The notes: generated from the letters alone by a model not told the origin. Counted from the stretch's first letter, positions 46,647 through 57,696 are shown. The stretch is DNA of 64,000 nucleotides from Bradyrhizobium ottawaense (GCF_002278135.3 NZ_CP029425.2:7974001-8038000), one strand, 5' to 3'. Program-made: numbers and translations.

Positions 46647-48047
46647 CTACCCCAGCAGATCCGGATTGATCAGCCGCTCGAACGAGAACATCTCGTCCCA
46701 CTTCTCTTGCGTCAGCAGCTTGCGTTCGGCCACCACGATCTGGTGCAGCGACTTGCCGCTCTTGTAGCCCTCGCGCGCGATCTCGGCGCATTGCTTGTAG
46801 CCGAGCAGCGGCTTCAGCACGGTGACGATGCCGAGCGAGTTGAGCACCATGTTGCGGGTGTGCTCCTCGTTGGCGGTGATGCCGACGACGCAATTCTCGC
46901 GCAGGCTGTTGACCGCGCGCTCCATGGTGCGGATCGAGAAGAACAGCGCGAACGAGATCACCGGCTCCATCACGTTGAGCTGGAGCTGGCCGGCGCTGGC
47001 GGCCAGCGTCACCGTGGTGTCGAGGCCGATGACGAGGAAGCTGGTCTGGTTGACGACCTCGGGGATCACGGGATTGACCTTGCCCGGCATGATCGAGGAG
47101 CCCGGCTGCAGCTGCGGCAGGTTGATCTCGTTGAAGCCGGCACGCGGGCCGGAGGCGAGCAGGCGGATGTCGTTGCAGATCTTGGTCAGCTTGCTCGCGG
47201 TGCGCTTCAACACGCCCGAGAGCTGCACATAGGCGCCGGTGTCGGAGGTCGCCTCAACGAGGTCGCCGGCGAGAATGAAGTCGACGCCGGTCAGCGCGCT
47301 GAGGTGCCGGACCGCGAGCTTGGGATAGCCGACCGCAGCCGTGACGGAGGTTCCGATCGCGGTGGCGCCGAGATTGATCTCGCGCAGCAGCGCACGCGCT
47401 TCCGAGATGCGGTCGACCTCCTCGCCGATCGTGGTGCCCCAGCCCCGGAATTCGGCCCCGAGCGACATCGGCACGGCATCCTGCAGATGCGTGCGGCCCA
47501 TCTTCAGGACACGATCGAACTCGCGACCCTTGGCGAAGAACGCTTCCTGGAGCTGACGCAGCGCGGTCATGTAGCTCTCGAGCCGCAGGATCAGCGCGAG
47601 GCGAAAGGCGGTCGGATAGGTGTCGTTGGTCGACTGGCCGTAATTGACGTGATCGTTGGGGCTGACGTGCTGATAGTCGCCCTTGCCGAAGCCGAGCGAT
47701 TCCAGCGCGAGGTTCGCGATCACCTCGTTGGCGTTCATGTTGGTGGAGGTGCCGGCGCCGCCCTGGATGAAGTCGGTGACGAACTGGTCCATCATGTCGC
47801 CGGCGATCACGCGGTCGCAGCCGAGGATGATCGCGTCCGCGACCTTGGCCTCGATCGCGCCGAGATCCCGATTGGCCATGGCGGCGGCCTTCTTGACGTA
47901 ACCGAGCGCCTTCACGAAGTAAGGCTCCTGGTTCATCGGAATGCCGGTGATGTGGAAGTTCTCCTTACCCCGGATGGTCTGGACGCCGTAATAGATGTCG
48001 TCGGCGATCTCACGCTGTCCGAGGAAGTCCTGCTCCGTACGGCTCAT
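46647..48047 (-). CDS. aspA: Aspartate ammonia-lyase
   Basis: 466 residues, as expected for aspartase. It converts aspartate to fumarate and ammonia. Signature GSSIMPGKVNPVIPE (near residue 318), GGAGTSTNMNANEVIANLA, NDHVNYGQSTNDTYPTAFR and GRTHLQDAVPMSLG are all intact. The PVIPEVVNQ variant and the TSTNMNANE form are typical of aspartase rather than of fumarase C. A strong AAGGAGC precedes the ATG at 48047. It is not in an operon with neighbours in the same direction, except perhaps the small gene at 48078-48617. Confidence 0.95.
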   Translation of the reverse strand: MSRTEQDFLGQREIADDIYYGVQTIRGKENFHITGIPMNQEPYFVKALGYVKKAAAMANRDLGAIEAKVADAIILGCDRVIAGDMMDQFVTDFIQGGAGTSTNMNANEVIANLALESLGFGKGDYQHVSPNDHVNYGQSTNDTYPTAFRLALILRLESYMTALRQLQEAFFAKGREFDRVLKMGRTHLQDAVPMSLGAEFRGWGTTIGEEVDRISEARALLREINLGATAIGTSVTAAVGYPKLAVRHLSALTGVDFILAGDLVEATSDTGAYVQLSGVLKRTASKLTKICNDIRLLASGPRAGFNEINLPQLQPGSSIMPGKVNPVIPEVVNQTSFLVIGLDTTVTLAASAGQLQLNVMEPVISFALFFSIRTMERAVNSLRENCVVGITANEEHTRNMVLNSLGIVTVLKPLLGYKQCAEIAREGYKSGKSLHQIVVAERKLLTQEKWDEMFSFERLINPDLLG

Positions 48048-48077
48048 GGGCGCTCCTTGTTGCTCGCGCGACGTCCT

Positions 48078-48617
48078 CTAGTTCTGGCACAGCGCGCTGG
48101 TCACGAAAGTGTCGGTGCGGCAGTCGTCCGGCTTGCGAGCCCTGCCGGGAATCAGGACCTTGGCCGAGCATTTTTCCGCGGAGTCGGCATTCAGGCTCTT
48201 GCCGTCCTTGTAGCCCTTGCTCTGGCAGAGCTGGTCGGCGGCCTGCTTGCAATCGGGCGCGCCGTTGGACGAGGGCGGACAGGCCACCCGGCCCGACACC
48301 ATGGTCGAAGGCTTCGCCAGCCGCGACAGATCGTTCATGGTCTCGCTCGGGCTTTTGATCGGCGGCAGGATCGAGGGCAGCTTGTCGAACAGCTTGCCCA
48401 TTTCATTGATCAGCCCGGGATTTTCCGCTGCCGCCGGCGGCGCCGATGGAGCGGGCGTCGACGGCTGAGGCGCGGCCTGCGGCCCCTGCTCCTGCAAGCC
48501 AAGCACCGGCGGAGCGGATTGCGGCCATCCGGTCCCGGCGGCACCGAGCAGGACCAGCAGCACTGCTGATATCAGCGTCCCGAGCCGCAAGGTCGGATTG
48601 CCGGATCGAACCATCAT
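48078..48617 (-). CDS. Secreted Pro-rich hypothetical protein
   Basis: 179 residues with a signal peptide (TLISAVLLVLLGAAGTGWPQS), then a P/A/Q-rich linker (GPQAAPQPSTPAPSAPPAAA) and a small C-terminal domain with six cysteines, from VACPPSSNGAPDCKQAADQL to TSALCQN. The cysteine pattern (C...C...C...C...C...C) suggests a disulfide-stabilised periplasmic domain; no family is recognised. It lies 30 bases upstream of aspA on the same strand. Confidence 0.65.
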   Translation of the reverse strand: MMVRSGNPTLRLGTLISAVLLVLLGAAGTGWPQSAPPVLGLQEQGPQAAPQPSTPAPSAPPAAAENPGLINEMGKLFDKLPSILPPIKSPSETMNDLSRLAKPSTMVSGRVACPPSSNGAPDCKQAADQLCQSKGYKDGKSLNADSAEKCSAKVLIPGRARKPDDCRTDTFVTSALCQN

Positions 48618-48669
48618 GACGGCAACCGTAGCCGAACCCGGCCCGGCGGCAAAGCGCGGGTTACCAAGT

Positions 48670-48766
48670 GAGCATGATCTCCGCGCAAACGCGTTCCGCG
48701 TTTGTCGCGAGGGAAAACCGCTTCACACCTTGCGCTGACGCGGCCCTTCGGATCCGGATCATGCTC
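48670..48766. repeat. GAGCATGATC-family palindrome (D), expanded form, ending at a stop codon
   Basis: Outer arms GAGCATGATCTCC and GGATCCGGATCATGCTC, with an inner AAACGCGTTCCGCGTTT hairpin that other copies lack. The right end runs directly into the stop TAG of the VTT-domain gene (48766-48768 on the minus strand). With 22261-22289 and 33251-33300 this makes three copies, all touching a stop codon. Confidence 0.83.
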
Positions 48767-49347
48767 TAGATCAACTTGATCGCCACCACGAAGCCGAGCA
48801 CCAGCACGGCAGCACCGACCGCCACCACGAGACCGAGATGCTTCTCGATCTGGACCCGGATCCAATCGCCATAGCGGTTGAGCAGGATGGCGACGATGAA
48901 GAAGCGTCCGCCGCGCGCGACGATCGAGCAGATGGTGAACAACAGAATGTTGTAGCCGGCAAAGCCCGAGGTGATGGTGACGAGCTTGTAGGGGATCGGC
49001 GTCAAACCCTTGAGCAGGATGATCACCGCGCCCCACTCCGCATAGGAGGCACGGAAGGCGTCGACCTTGTCGCCGAGGCCGTAGACCTGGATCAGCCAAT
49101 GACCGACCGAGTCGAACAGCAGCGCGCCGATGGCGTAGCCCAGGATGCCGCCGAGCACCGAGGTGATGGTGCAGACGGCCGCGTAGAGCCAGGCGCGCTG
49201 CGGGCGCGCCAGCGACATCGGAATCAGCATCACATCCGGCGGCACCGGAAAGAAGGAGCTTTCGGCGAAAGACACCGCTCCCATGATCCAGAGCGCGTAG
49301 GGCTTGTGAGCGGCGTCGATGCACCAGTCGTAGATACGTTTCAGCAT
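48766..49347 (-). CDS. YqaA/DedA-type membrane protein (VTT domain)
   Basis: 193 residues from the ATG at 49347, which gives the usual start MLKRIYDWCIDAAHKPYALW; an ATG at 49368 is an alternative. A VTT/SNARE-assoc domain is recognisable by FAESSFFPVPPDVMLIPMSL, GGILGYAIGAL, GLTPIPYKLVTITSGFAGYN and about four to five hydrophobic segments. DedA-family proteins are lipid scramblase/flippase-like inner-membrane proteins needed for membrane homeostasis. Function here is family-based. It is followed by the GAGCATGATC palindrome. Confidence 0.87.
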   Translation of the reverse strand: MLKRIYDWCIDAAHKPYALWIMGAVSFAESSFFPVPPDVMLIPMSLARPQRAWLYAAVCTITSVLGGILGYAIGALLFDSVGHWLIQVYGLGDKVDAFRASYAEWGAVIILLKGLTPIPYKLVTITSGFAGYNILLFTICSIVARGGRFFIVAILLNRYGDWIRVQIEKHLGLVVAVGAAVLVLGFVVAIKLI

Positions 49348-49413
49348 GGCGCCGCGATGAAGCACCATGGGACGGATTTGTCCATGCCGAGATTGAGGCG
49401 AATTATGACGTTT

Positions 49414-49818
49414 CTAGTGGCGCTTGCGCGCGGCACGCCCCTCGAGCGCGACAATTGGCCGCCTGGCAGCCACGCGCGGTGACGCGACCTTGGGCAGCTT
49501 CATCGACGATTTCGGCAGCTTCTCGGCAATGCCGAGCATGTCTTCCCGCCGCGTCATCTCGCGCCAGACGTCCTCGGGGCGCACGCCCGCAGAGGCCCAG
49601 AGCACGGTGAGATTGTACAGGAGATCGGCGCTTTCCCGGATCACGGCGTCGGTATCGCCATTGACGGCATCGATCACGACCTCGATGGCCTCTTCGGCGA
49701 GCTTCTTTGCCATTTTCGAGGGCCCGCGCTGAAACAGCCGGGCCGTACGCGATGTTGCCGGATCAAGATCCCTGGCCGCGAGCACAGCCAGATATAGCCG
49801 CTCAAGCGAATCACTCAT
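49414..49818 (-). CDS. hisE: Phosphoribosyl-ATP pyrophosphatase (HisE)
   Basis: 134 residues from the ATG at 49818 (MSDSLERLYLAVLAARD). Second step of histidine synthesis: hydrolysis of phosphoribosyl-ATP to phosphoribosyl-AMP. The MazG-like helical core shows KLAEEAIEVVIDAVNGD and RESADLLYNLTVLWAS, with the metal-binding EExxE and ExxD pattern. The enzyme is normally about 107 residues; here a basic tail of about 27 residues (ASPRVAARRPIVALEGRAAR) is added. No other his gene is in the window. Confidence 0.85.
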   Translation of the reverse strand: MSDSLERLYLAVLAARDLDPATSRTARLFQRGPSKMAKKLAEEAIEVVIDAVNGDTDAVIRESADLLYNLTVLWASAGVRPEDVWREMTRREDMLGIAEKLPKSSMKLPKVASPRVAARRPIVALEGRAARKRH

Positions 49819-49876
49819 GGTACTCAAAACTACTCTAAACAAATGGCGAGCGTGTTAACGCGCGGCAATAAAAGCA

Positions 49877-49911
49877 GAAAACAGGCCGGCGCGGCAAGCG
49901 CGACGGCCTGT
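49877..49911 (-). terminator. Rho-independent terminator
   Basis: Read on the minus strand, ACAGGCCG, a GCGC pair around a short loop, and CGGCCTGT form a stable hairpin (49881-49911), followed by TTTTCTGCTTTTATT. It lies 25 bases past the stop of the small Gly/Tyr-rich gene at 49936-50304 and ends that transcript. Confidence 0.8.
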
Positions 49912-49935
49912 CATGGTCAACTCCAGCTGCCAGAG

Positions 49936-50304
49936 CTAGTAGCAGTTCTGGTAGTAACCTTGGCCGCAGAACTCGGACGGAGCGGTGCCGCCGTAGCGCT
50001 GATATTGGAAGTTCGGGCCTGGACCATAATAGGGCCCGTAGGAAGGGCCGCTGTAATAGGCGGGACCGCCGTAATAGCCATAGCCCGGACCGTAGTCATA
50101 GGCATAGGAGTCACGGGTCGCGGCGATGGCAAGACCGGTGCCGATGGCCGCGAAAGCCGCAGCTGCGGCCGCGCCGCCTCCGCCACCATGCCAGTGACGG
50201 CCGCCTGCATAGGATGCGGTCGGGGCAAGCGCGGTCAGCGCCAACACCGCCGCGGTGGCAAGAACGGCCTTTCGGCCCGCAAACTTGGAGAATCGCTCGA
50301 ACAT
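49936..50304 (-). CDS. Secreted Gly/Tyr-rich hypothetical protein
   Basis: 122 residues from the ATG at 50304, preceded by an excellent AAGGAGGG. A signal peptide (AVLATAAVLALTALAPTASYAGG) leads to a low-complexity chain: a GGGGGAAAAAAFAAIGTG stretch, then repeats of YGPGYGYYGGPAYY and PSYGPYYGPGP. The final C-terminus is SEFCGQGYYQNCY. Similar short secreted Gly/Tyr-rich proteins are common in Bradyrhizobium-like bacteria, without known function. The tail may be surface-exposed. A clear terminator follows. Confidence 0.75.
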   Translation of the reverse strand: MFERFSKFAGRKAVLATAAVLALTALAPTASYAGGRHWHGGGGGAAAAAAFAAIGTGLAIAATRDSYAYDYGPGYGYYGGPAYYSGPSYGPYYGPGPNFQYQRYGGTAPSEFCGQGYYQNCY

Positions 50305-50513
50305 GTCTTGGGCCCTCCTTGGGACCTGGAATGGACGCCTGCGGACAGGCTCATGCCTTTCAAACCCGCACAGCCTAAGTTGGGTTCCCCAACCCCAACA
50401 CAAGCTGAACGGGGTTGCGTAATCGTGCCGCAACCGCCGCTCATCTGCCGTTCATGTTGGCGCGGAGAAACTGGCCGCAGCCGGCTGCCGTAAAGCGTCA
50501 CGAAACCATAACA

Positions 50514-51584
50514 ATGCGGAACCCGGCGCAATCGATGTCAGGATTCAAGACGACCGCCCTGCGTTGCCTGCTGGCTCTCTCGATCTCGCTTGCAACGCTC
50601 GTTGCACGCGATGTCAGTGCGGCCGAGACCGCTGCGCCGTCCGTTGCGATCCATTTCACCTTCGACCGCCCGCTCGACGCGAGCATGGCGCCGTTCTTCC
50701 TAGCGGCGAAGGACGGCAGGTTCAGCGCCGAACGTCTCAACGTGTCCTTCAACAGCGCAGCCAGCTCGCCGGAGGCGCTCGCACGCGTCGCCAAGGGCGA
50801 CAGCGAGCTTGCGCTGATCGACATCAACGAGCTGATCCGCCTTCGCGACAAGGAGGACTCGACGCCGGTCAAGGCGGTGTTCGTGCTGTTCAACCGCGCG
50901 CCCTACGCGATCGTCGCGCGCAGGAGCCGCGGCATCCATCTCTTGCCCGATCTCGACGGCAAGACCGTCGGCGTTGCCGACGGCGACCTGTCGATGCGGC
51001 TGTGGCCGGCGCTGGCGCAGCAGAACGGCATCAAGGCATCGCGCGTCAGATTCCACAAGATTGGCGCTGCGGTCCGCGAGCCGATCCTGTCCGCAGGGCA
51101 GGTCGATGCCGTCGCAGGCTTCAACTATCTCTCCGCGGTGAACCTGCGCGACCGCGGCGTGCCCGGAGCCGATCTCGTCGTGCTGCGTTATGCCGACTAT
51201 GGCTGCGAGGCCTATGGCTTCGCCGTGGTGGTCAATCCCGCCTTCGCCGCGGCGAAGCCGGACGCCGTGAAGGGCTTCGTCCGCGCCTTGATCGCCGGCA
51301 TCAATGCGACCATCAAGGAGCCGGCACGTGCGGCGGACGAGGCCGCTGGCCGCATCGACGACGGCGACCGCGACCTGGAGCTGGAGCGCCTGCGCACCGT
51401 CCTCGTCGACAACATCCTGACCGACGAGGTCAGGCGCAACGGCCTCGGCGGCATCGAGCCCGCGCGCCTGGAACGCTCGATCGACCAGATCGCGCAGGAC
51501 TTCAAATTCCGCAAACGGCCCACGGCGGGCGACATCTTCGACGACCGGTTCCTGCCGCCGGTGGCGGGGCGGCTGATCAACTGA
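50514..51584 (+). CDS. NMT1/THI5-like ABC substrate-binding protein, orphan
   Basis: 356 residues from the ATG at 50514 (an ATG at 50535 is possible). A signal peptide (ALRCLLALSISLATLVARDVSAA) leads to a periplasmic binding fold of the NMT1/SsuA type: HFTFDRPLDASMAPFFLAAKDGRF, GDSELALIDINELIRLRDKE and DLDGKTVGVADGD. The family imports nitrate, sulfonates, taurine, pyrimidines or related compounds. No permease or ATPase lies near it, so its transporter partner must be elsewhere. Confidence 0.85.
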   Translation: MRNPAQSMSGFKTTALRCLLALSISLATLVARDVSAAETAAPSVAIHFTFDRPLDASMAPFFLAAKDGRFSAERLNVSFNSAASSPEALARVAKGDSELALIDINELIRLRDKEDSTPVKAVFVLFNRAPYAIVARRSRGIHLLPDLDGKTVGVADGDLSMRLWPALAQQNGIKASRVRFHKIGAAVREPILSAGQVDAVAGFNYLSAVNLRDRGVPGADLVVLRYADYGCEAYGFAVVVNPAFAAAKPDAVKGFVRALIAGINATIKEPARAADEAAGRIDDGDRDLELERLRTVLVDNILTDEVRRNGLGGIEPARLERSIDQIAQDFKFRKRPTAGDIFDDRFLPPVAGRLIN

Positions 51585-51670
51585 GCAAAACTGACAGCTT
51601 CTGCTATATCTCCCGCGCGATCCCTGCTTAAAATACGGGCTCCGTTACCCCGCTCGAGTTCGTTGCCCGC

Positions 51671-53467
<1,797 letters not shown>

Positions 53468-53656
53468 CAAGTCCCCACAGGATCGTCGAAATTCGGCCTA
53501 TTTCATTGCGGAATACCCCGCTCATGCCCCTGTTCTCGACGCACCAGCCGGTATAGGTTTGCGGCGCCGCAAGCGGCGGCGCTGGATTTCAGAACCGACA
53601 ATCAGATCACGAGCACCGCCCGTATCAGGCGGGTCTCCAAGGACCGGAATCGGATA

Positions 53657-55144
53657 GTGCACGCCCTACGCCCGCTGCTTCGCAAATCGCTGTTCAACCT
53701 GTTCGCTGCCACGCTCGCATGTGCCGCGCTGCTCGCGCCGCGCGGGGCGAGCGCCGAAGCGCTGCTGCTGATCGAGGCCGACACCGGTAAGGTGTTGCAG
53801 GCCGATAACGCGACCATTCCCTGGTATCCGGCCTCCGTCACCAAGATCATGACAGCCTATGTGACGTTGAGGGCGGTCAAGGACGGCAGGCTGACGCTCG
53901 ACACACTGCTCACGGTTTCGCCGACGGCGGCCTCGCAATCACCCTCGAAGATGGGGTTCCGTCCGGGAACGCAGCTCACCGTCGACAACGCGTTGAAGAT
54001 GATGATGGTCAAGTCGGCGAACGACATGGCCGTGGTGCTCGCCGAAGGCGTCGGCGGTTCGATCGACGGTTTCTCCGCGATGATGAACGATACCGCGAAG
54101 AAGCTCGGCATGACGCAGACCAGCTACGTCAATCCGAACGGCCTGCCCGCCGACGGCCAGATCACGTCGGCGCGCGACCTCGGCATCCTCGCGCGCTCGT
54201 TCCTGCGCGACCTGCCGGAATACGAATACTTCGTGCACATCCCGGCGATCCGCTTCGGCAAGCGAACCACCGGCAATTTCAACAAGCTGATCGGCCGCTA
54301 TCCCGGCGCCGACGGTTTCAAGACCGGCTTCATCTGCGCCTCCGGCTACAACCTCGTCGCCTCGGCCACCCGCAACGGGCGCCGGCTGATCGCGGTGGTG
54401 CTCGGCGCCAATTCCGGCACCGCGCGCGCGGTGAAGGCGGCGCAGCTGCTGGAGCGCGGCTTCAGCCAGGACAATCTGACGTGGCTGCGCCCCTCGCTCG
54501 GCACGGTCGATAACCTCGTGCCGGTCGATGCCTCGCCGCCGAACCTGCGCGACGAGATGTGCGGCGGCCATCGCAAGCGGCCGGCCAGCGACGACGACGA
54601 TGCGCTGATTGCGGCCAATGGCGGCACCAGCGGATCGGCCTCGGCCACCGGCGGCGAAGCCCAGGTGACCTTCTTCACCGCCGGCCTCCAGCCGCCCCTG
54701 ATGAAGGCCTCCGAGCTGATGGCCTCGGCTCCCGCGGCGGCCGAGCCCGTGCTGGTCTATACCGGCCCGACCCGCACCGGCACCGCCCTGATCGCGGCGG
54801 TCGCGGCCGATGCCGACCAGCAGGCCGCGTCAAAGCCGCGTGGCAAGAAGTCGCGCGTGGCCAAGAAGCCTGACGCGGCCGACAAGCCGAAAGACGCGGG
54901 CAAGGACGCCGCCAAGGACACCAAGACAGCGGCCGTGAAGCCTGTCGCCAAGCCGGCTGAGGCCAAGGGCAACGATAAGAGCGACGCGAAGACCGCGGCG
55001 AAGCCGGCGGCGCCCAAGCATGCTGCCGCCAAGCACGACGCGGCGGCAAAACCCGCCGAGAAGCCCGCGGCTAGCAGCGATCCGAAGCCCGCCAAGCCCA
55101 AGGCCGCGACAAAGCCCGCCGCCAAGCCGGCCAACAACAGTTAA
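53657..55144 (+). CDS. D-alanyl-D-alanine carboxypeptidase (S11, low-molecular-weight PBP) with Lys-rich tail
   Basis: 495 residues from a GTG at 53657. Signal peptide (LFNLFAATLACAALLAPRGASA), then a peptidase S11 domain: SxxK Ser60-Lys63 (SVTK), SAN at 120-122 and KTG at 222-224 (GFKTGF). It trims the terminal D-alanine of peptidoglycan stem peptides in the periplasm. Residues about 250-385 form a linker in place of the usual PBP5 C-terminal domain. The last 108 residues (388-495) are a K/A/P tail like histone H1 or a cell-wall binding segment (KPAEAKGNDKSDAKTAAKPA). Confidence 0.87.
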   Translation: MHALRPLLRKSLFNLFAATLACAALLAPRGASAEALLLIEADTGKVLQADNATIPWYPASVTKIMTAYVTLRAVKDGRLTLDTLLTVSPTAASQSPSKMGFRPGTQLTVDNALKMMMVKSANDMAVVLAEGVGGSIDGFSAMMNDTAKKLGMTQTSYVNPNGLPADGQITSARDLGILARSFLRDLPEYEYFVHIPAIRFGKRTTGNFNKLIGRYPGADGFKTGFICASGYNLVASATRNGRRLIAVVLGANSGTARAVKAAQLLERGFSQDNLTWLRPSLGTVDNLVPVDASPPNLRDEMCGGHRKRPASDDDDALIAANGGTSGSASATGGEAQVTFFTAGLQPPLMKASELMASAPAAAEPVLVYTGPTRTGTALIAAVAADADQQAASKPRGKKSRVAKKPDAADKPKDAGKDAAKDTKTAAVKPVAKPAEAKGNDKSDAKTAAKPAAPKHAAAKHDAAAKPAEKPAASSDPKPAKPKAATKPAAKPANNS

Positions 55145-55332
55145 CGGCGCGCCGAGCCGGGACCCCGCGCTTCGCACCTGCGGCAGCGCGATAACTCGAC
55201 GATTCCGGTAGCCACTCCCTGACCGATGTCTTAAGCCTCGACGACTTGCCACCCGTTCCGGCAGGCTCGATACTGGCAGCAATGAGGCAAGCCCGAGACA
55301 CAGCGGGCTCTGGTAGATGAGGGGAGTTTTCC

Positions 55333-57018
55333 ATGGAGCGCATCTGGCTCAAGCAATATCCGCCCGGCGTGCCCGCCGATATCGAGCCGACCCAATACGC
55401 ATCGCTGGTCGATCTTCTTGAAGAGAGCTTCACCAAGTTCGCCGACCGCAAGGCGTTCATCTGCATGGACAAGTCCATCAGCTATCGCGACCTCGACCAG
55501 ATGTCGGTCGCGCTCGCCGCCTATTTGCAGGGCCGCGGGCTGCAGCGCGGCGCCCGCATCGCCATCATGATGCCGAACGTGCTGCAATATCCGATCGCGA
55601 CCGCCGCCGCGCTGCGCGCCGGTTTCGCGGTGGTCAATGTCAATCCGCTCTACACCCCGCGCGAGCTCGAGCACCAGCTCAAGGATTCCGGCGCCGAAGC
55701 CATCATCGTGCTGGAGAACTTCGCCCACACCGTCGAGCAGGTGATCGCCAGGACGCAGGTCAAGCACGTGATCGTCGGCAGCATGGGCGACCTGCTCGGC
55801 TTCAAGGGCGTGATCGTCAATCTCGTCGTCCGCCGCGTCAAGAAGATGGTACCGGCATGGTCGCTGCCGGGCTCGATCTCCTTCAACGATGCGCTGTCGG
55901 CCGGCCGCGGCATGACCTTCAACAAGCCAAAACTCTCGCCGGGCGACGTCGCCTTCCTGCAATATACCGGCGGCACCACCGGCGTCTCCAAGGGCGCCAC
56001 CCTGCTCCACCGCAACATCGTCGCCAACGTCCTGCAGAACGACGCCTGGCTCCAGCCGGCGCTCGCCGCGCCGCCGCATGTCGACCAGCTCATGATCGTC
56101 TGCGCGCTGCCGCTCTATCACATCTTCGCGCTGACGGCCTGCTACCTGCTCGCGGTGCGCGCCGGCGGCTGCAATCTCCTGATCCCCAACCCGCGCGACA
56201 TCGCCGGCTTCGTCAAGGAGCTGGCGAAATACCAGGTCAACAGCTTCCCGGCCGTGAACACGCTCTACAACGGCCTGATGCACCACCCTGATTTCAAGAA
56301 GCTCGACTTCTCCAAGCTGAAGATCTCCAACGGCGGCGGCATGGCGGTGCAGCGCCCCGTGGCCGATCAATGGAAGGCGATCACCGGCTGCTTCATCGCC
56401 GAGGGTTACGGCCTGTCGGAGACTTCGCCGACGCTGACCTGCAATCCGGCAACGGCAACCGAGTTCACCGGGACGATCGGCATTCCCGTGCCGTCGACCT
56501 ACATCTCGATCCGCGACGACGACGGCAACGAGGTGCCGCTCGGCCAGGCGGGCGAGATCTGCGCCAAGGGTCCGCAGGTGATGTCGGGCTACTGGAACAG
56601 GCCCGAGGAGACCGCCAAGGTGATGACCGCGGACGGCTATTTCCGCACCGGCGACATCGGCATCATGGACGAGAAGGGCTACACCAAGATCGTCGACCGC
56701 AAGAAGGACATGATCCTGGTCTCCGGCTTCAACGTCTATCCGAACGAGATCGAGGAAGTGATCGCGAGTCATCCGGGCGTGCTCGAATGCGCCGTGATCG
56801 GCATCCCCGATTCCAAGTCGGGCGAAGCGGTGAAGGCTTTCGTGGTGAAGAAGGATCAGAACCTCACCGCTGAGGCGGTGATCAAATTCTGTCACGAGCA
56901 GCTCACCGGCTACAAGGTGCCCAAGCACATCGAATTCCGGAGCGACCTGCCCAAGACCAATGTCGGCAAGATCCTGCGACGCGAACTGCGCGACGAGAAG
57001 AAGGCTCAGGCGGCGTAA
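55333..57018 (+). CDS. fadD: Long-chain fatty acid-CoA ligase (FadD-type)
   Basis: 561 residues. ANL superfamily with LQYTGGTTGVSKGATLLHRN (near residue 212), EGYGLSETSPTLTCNP, GYFRTGDIGIMDEKGYTKIVDRKKD and GFNVYPNEIEEVIASHPGV. Both length and motif forms match bacterial FadD. GGGGAG lies before the ATG at 55333. It activates imported fatty acids for beta-oxidation or lipid synthesis. It is distinct from the ligase at 22286-24124, which has the longer FadD15-like layout. Confidence 0.92.
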   Translation: MERIWLKQYPPGVPADIEPTQYASLVDLLEESFTKFADRKAFICMDKSISYRDLDQMSVALAAYLQGRGLQRGARIAIMMPNVLQYPIATAAALRAGFAVVNVNPLYTPRELEHQLKDSGAEAIIVLENFAHTVEQVIARTQVKHVIVGSMGDLLGFKGVIVNLVVRRVKKMVPAWSLPGSISFNDALSAGRGMTFNKPKLSPGDVAFLQYTGGTTGVSKGATLLHRNIVANVLQNDAWLQPALAAPPHVDQLMIVCALPLYHIFALTACYLLAVRAGGCNLLIPNPRDIAGFVKELAKYQVNSFPAVNTLYNGLMHHPDFKKLDFSKLKISNGGGMAVQRPVADQWKAITGCFIAEGYGLSETSPTLTCNPATATEFTGTIGIPVPSTYISIRDDDGNEVPLGQAGEICAKGPQVMSGYWNRPEETAKVMTADGYFRTGDIGIMDEKGYTKIVDRKKDMILVSGFNVYPNEIEEVIASHPGVLECAVIGIPDSKSGEAVKAFVVKKDQNLTAEAVIKFCHEQLTGYKVPKHIEFRSDLPKTNVGKILRRELRDEKKAQAA

Positions 57019-57033
57019 GCGCGTCGCCGATTC

Positions 57034-57588
57034 ATGACCGCGGTCGGCGATATCACGCCATCGGGCATTCTCGCCTTCTGGCGCGAGGCCGGCCGCGAGC
57101 GCTGGTACGAGCGCAGCGACGCTTTCGACGCGGAAGTCAGGCGCCGCTTCCTTGCTTTGTGGCAGAAGGCGGTCGCCGGCGAGATCGCTTCATGGGAGGC
57201 AAGCGATGACGGCGCACTCGCGCTGGTCATCGTACTCGACCAATTCCCCCGCAACATGTTCCGCGGCACGCCCCAGGCCTTTGCCAGCGATGCGCTGGCG
57301 CGCGACGTCGCCCGCCGGGCGATCGATCGCGGTGTCGATGCCAGGGTCGATCCGGTCCTGCTCGAATTCCTTTATTTGCCCTTCATGCATTCGGAGCACC
57401 TGCCCGACCAGCTGCACTGCGTCGCGCTGTTTCAGAACACCGAGAATGCCGAAAACCTGAAATACGCCCGGGAGCACGCCGACATCATCCAGCGGTTCGG
57501 CCGGTTTCCCCACCGCAACCACCTGCTCGGCCGCGACAGCACCGAGGAAGAGCAGGCCTTCCTCGACAAGGGCGGCTTCGCCGGTTGA
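57034..57588 (+). CDS. DUF924 family protein
   Basis: 184 residues. The start ITPSGILAFWREAGRERWYERSDAFDAEVR, and DGALALVIVLDQFPRNMFRGTPQAFASD are the recognised marks of the DUF924 family, a helical cytosolic protein. Function unknown; sometimes linked to TPR-like folds. It follows fadD by 15 bases on the same strand and is probably co-transcribed. Confidence 0.87.
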   Translation: MTAVGDITPSGILAFWREAGRERWYERSDAFDAEVRRRFLALWQKAVAGEIASWEASDDGALALVIVLDQFPRNMFRGTPQAFASDALARDVARRAIDRGVDARVDPVLLEFLYLPFMHSEHLPDQLHCVALFQNTENAENLKYAREHADIIQRFGRFPHRNHLLGRDSTEEEQAFLDKGGFAG

Positions 57589-57696
57589 TGACATCACGGT
57601 GAAGGGGCCCCACCCTCACCGCTTCGCCCGCCAGCAATATTGTGCAGGCCCGCGGCACGGTCTAATAAGCGGGATCGATATTCAGGGAGACCGACA

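Noticed and set aside
46395..48569. 724-codon plus-strand frame opposite aspA
   Set aside because: Shadow of aspA; rich in D, R and H in a pattern typical of antisense of high-GC genes.
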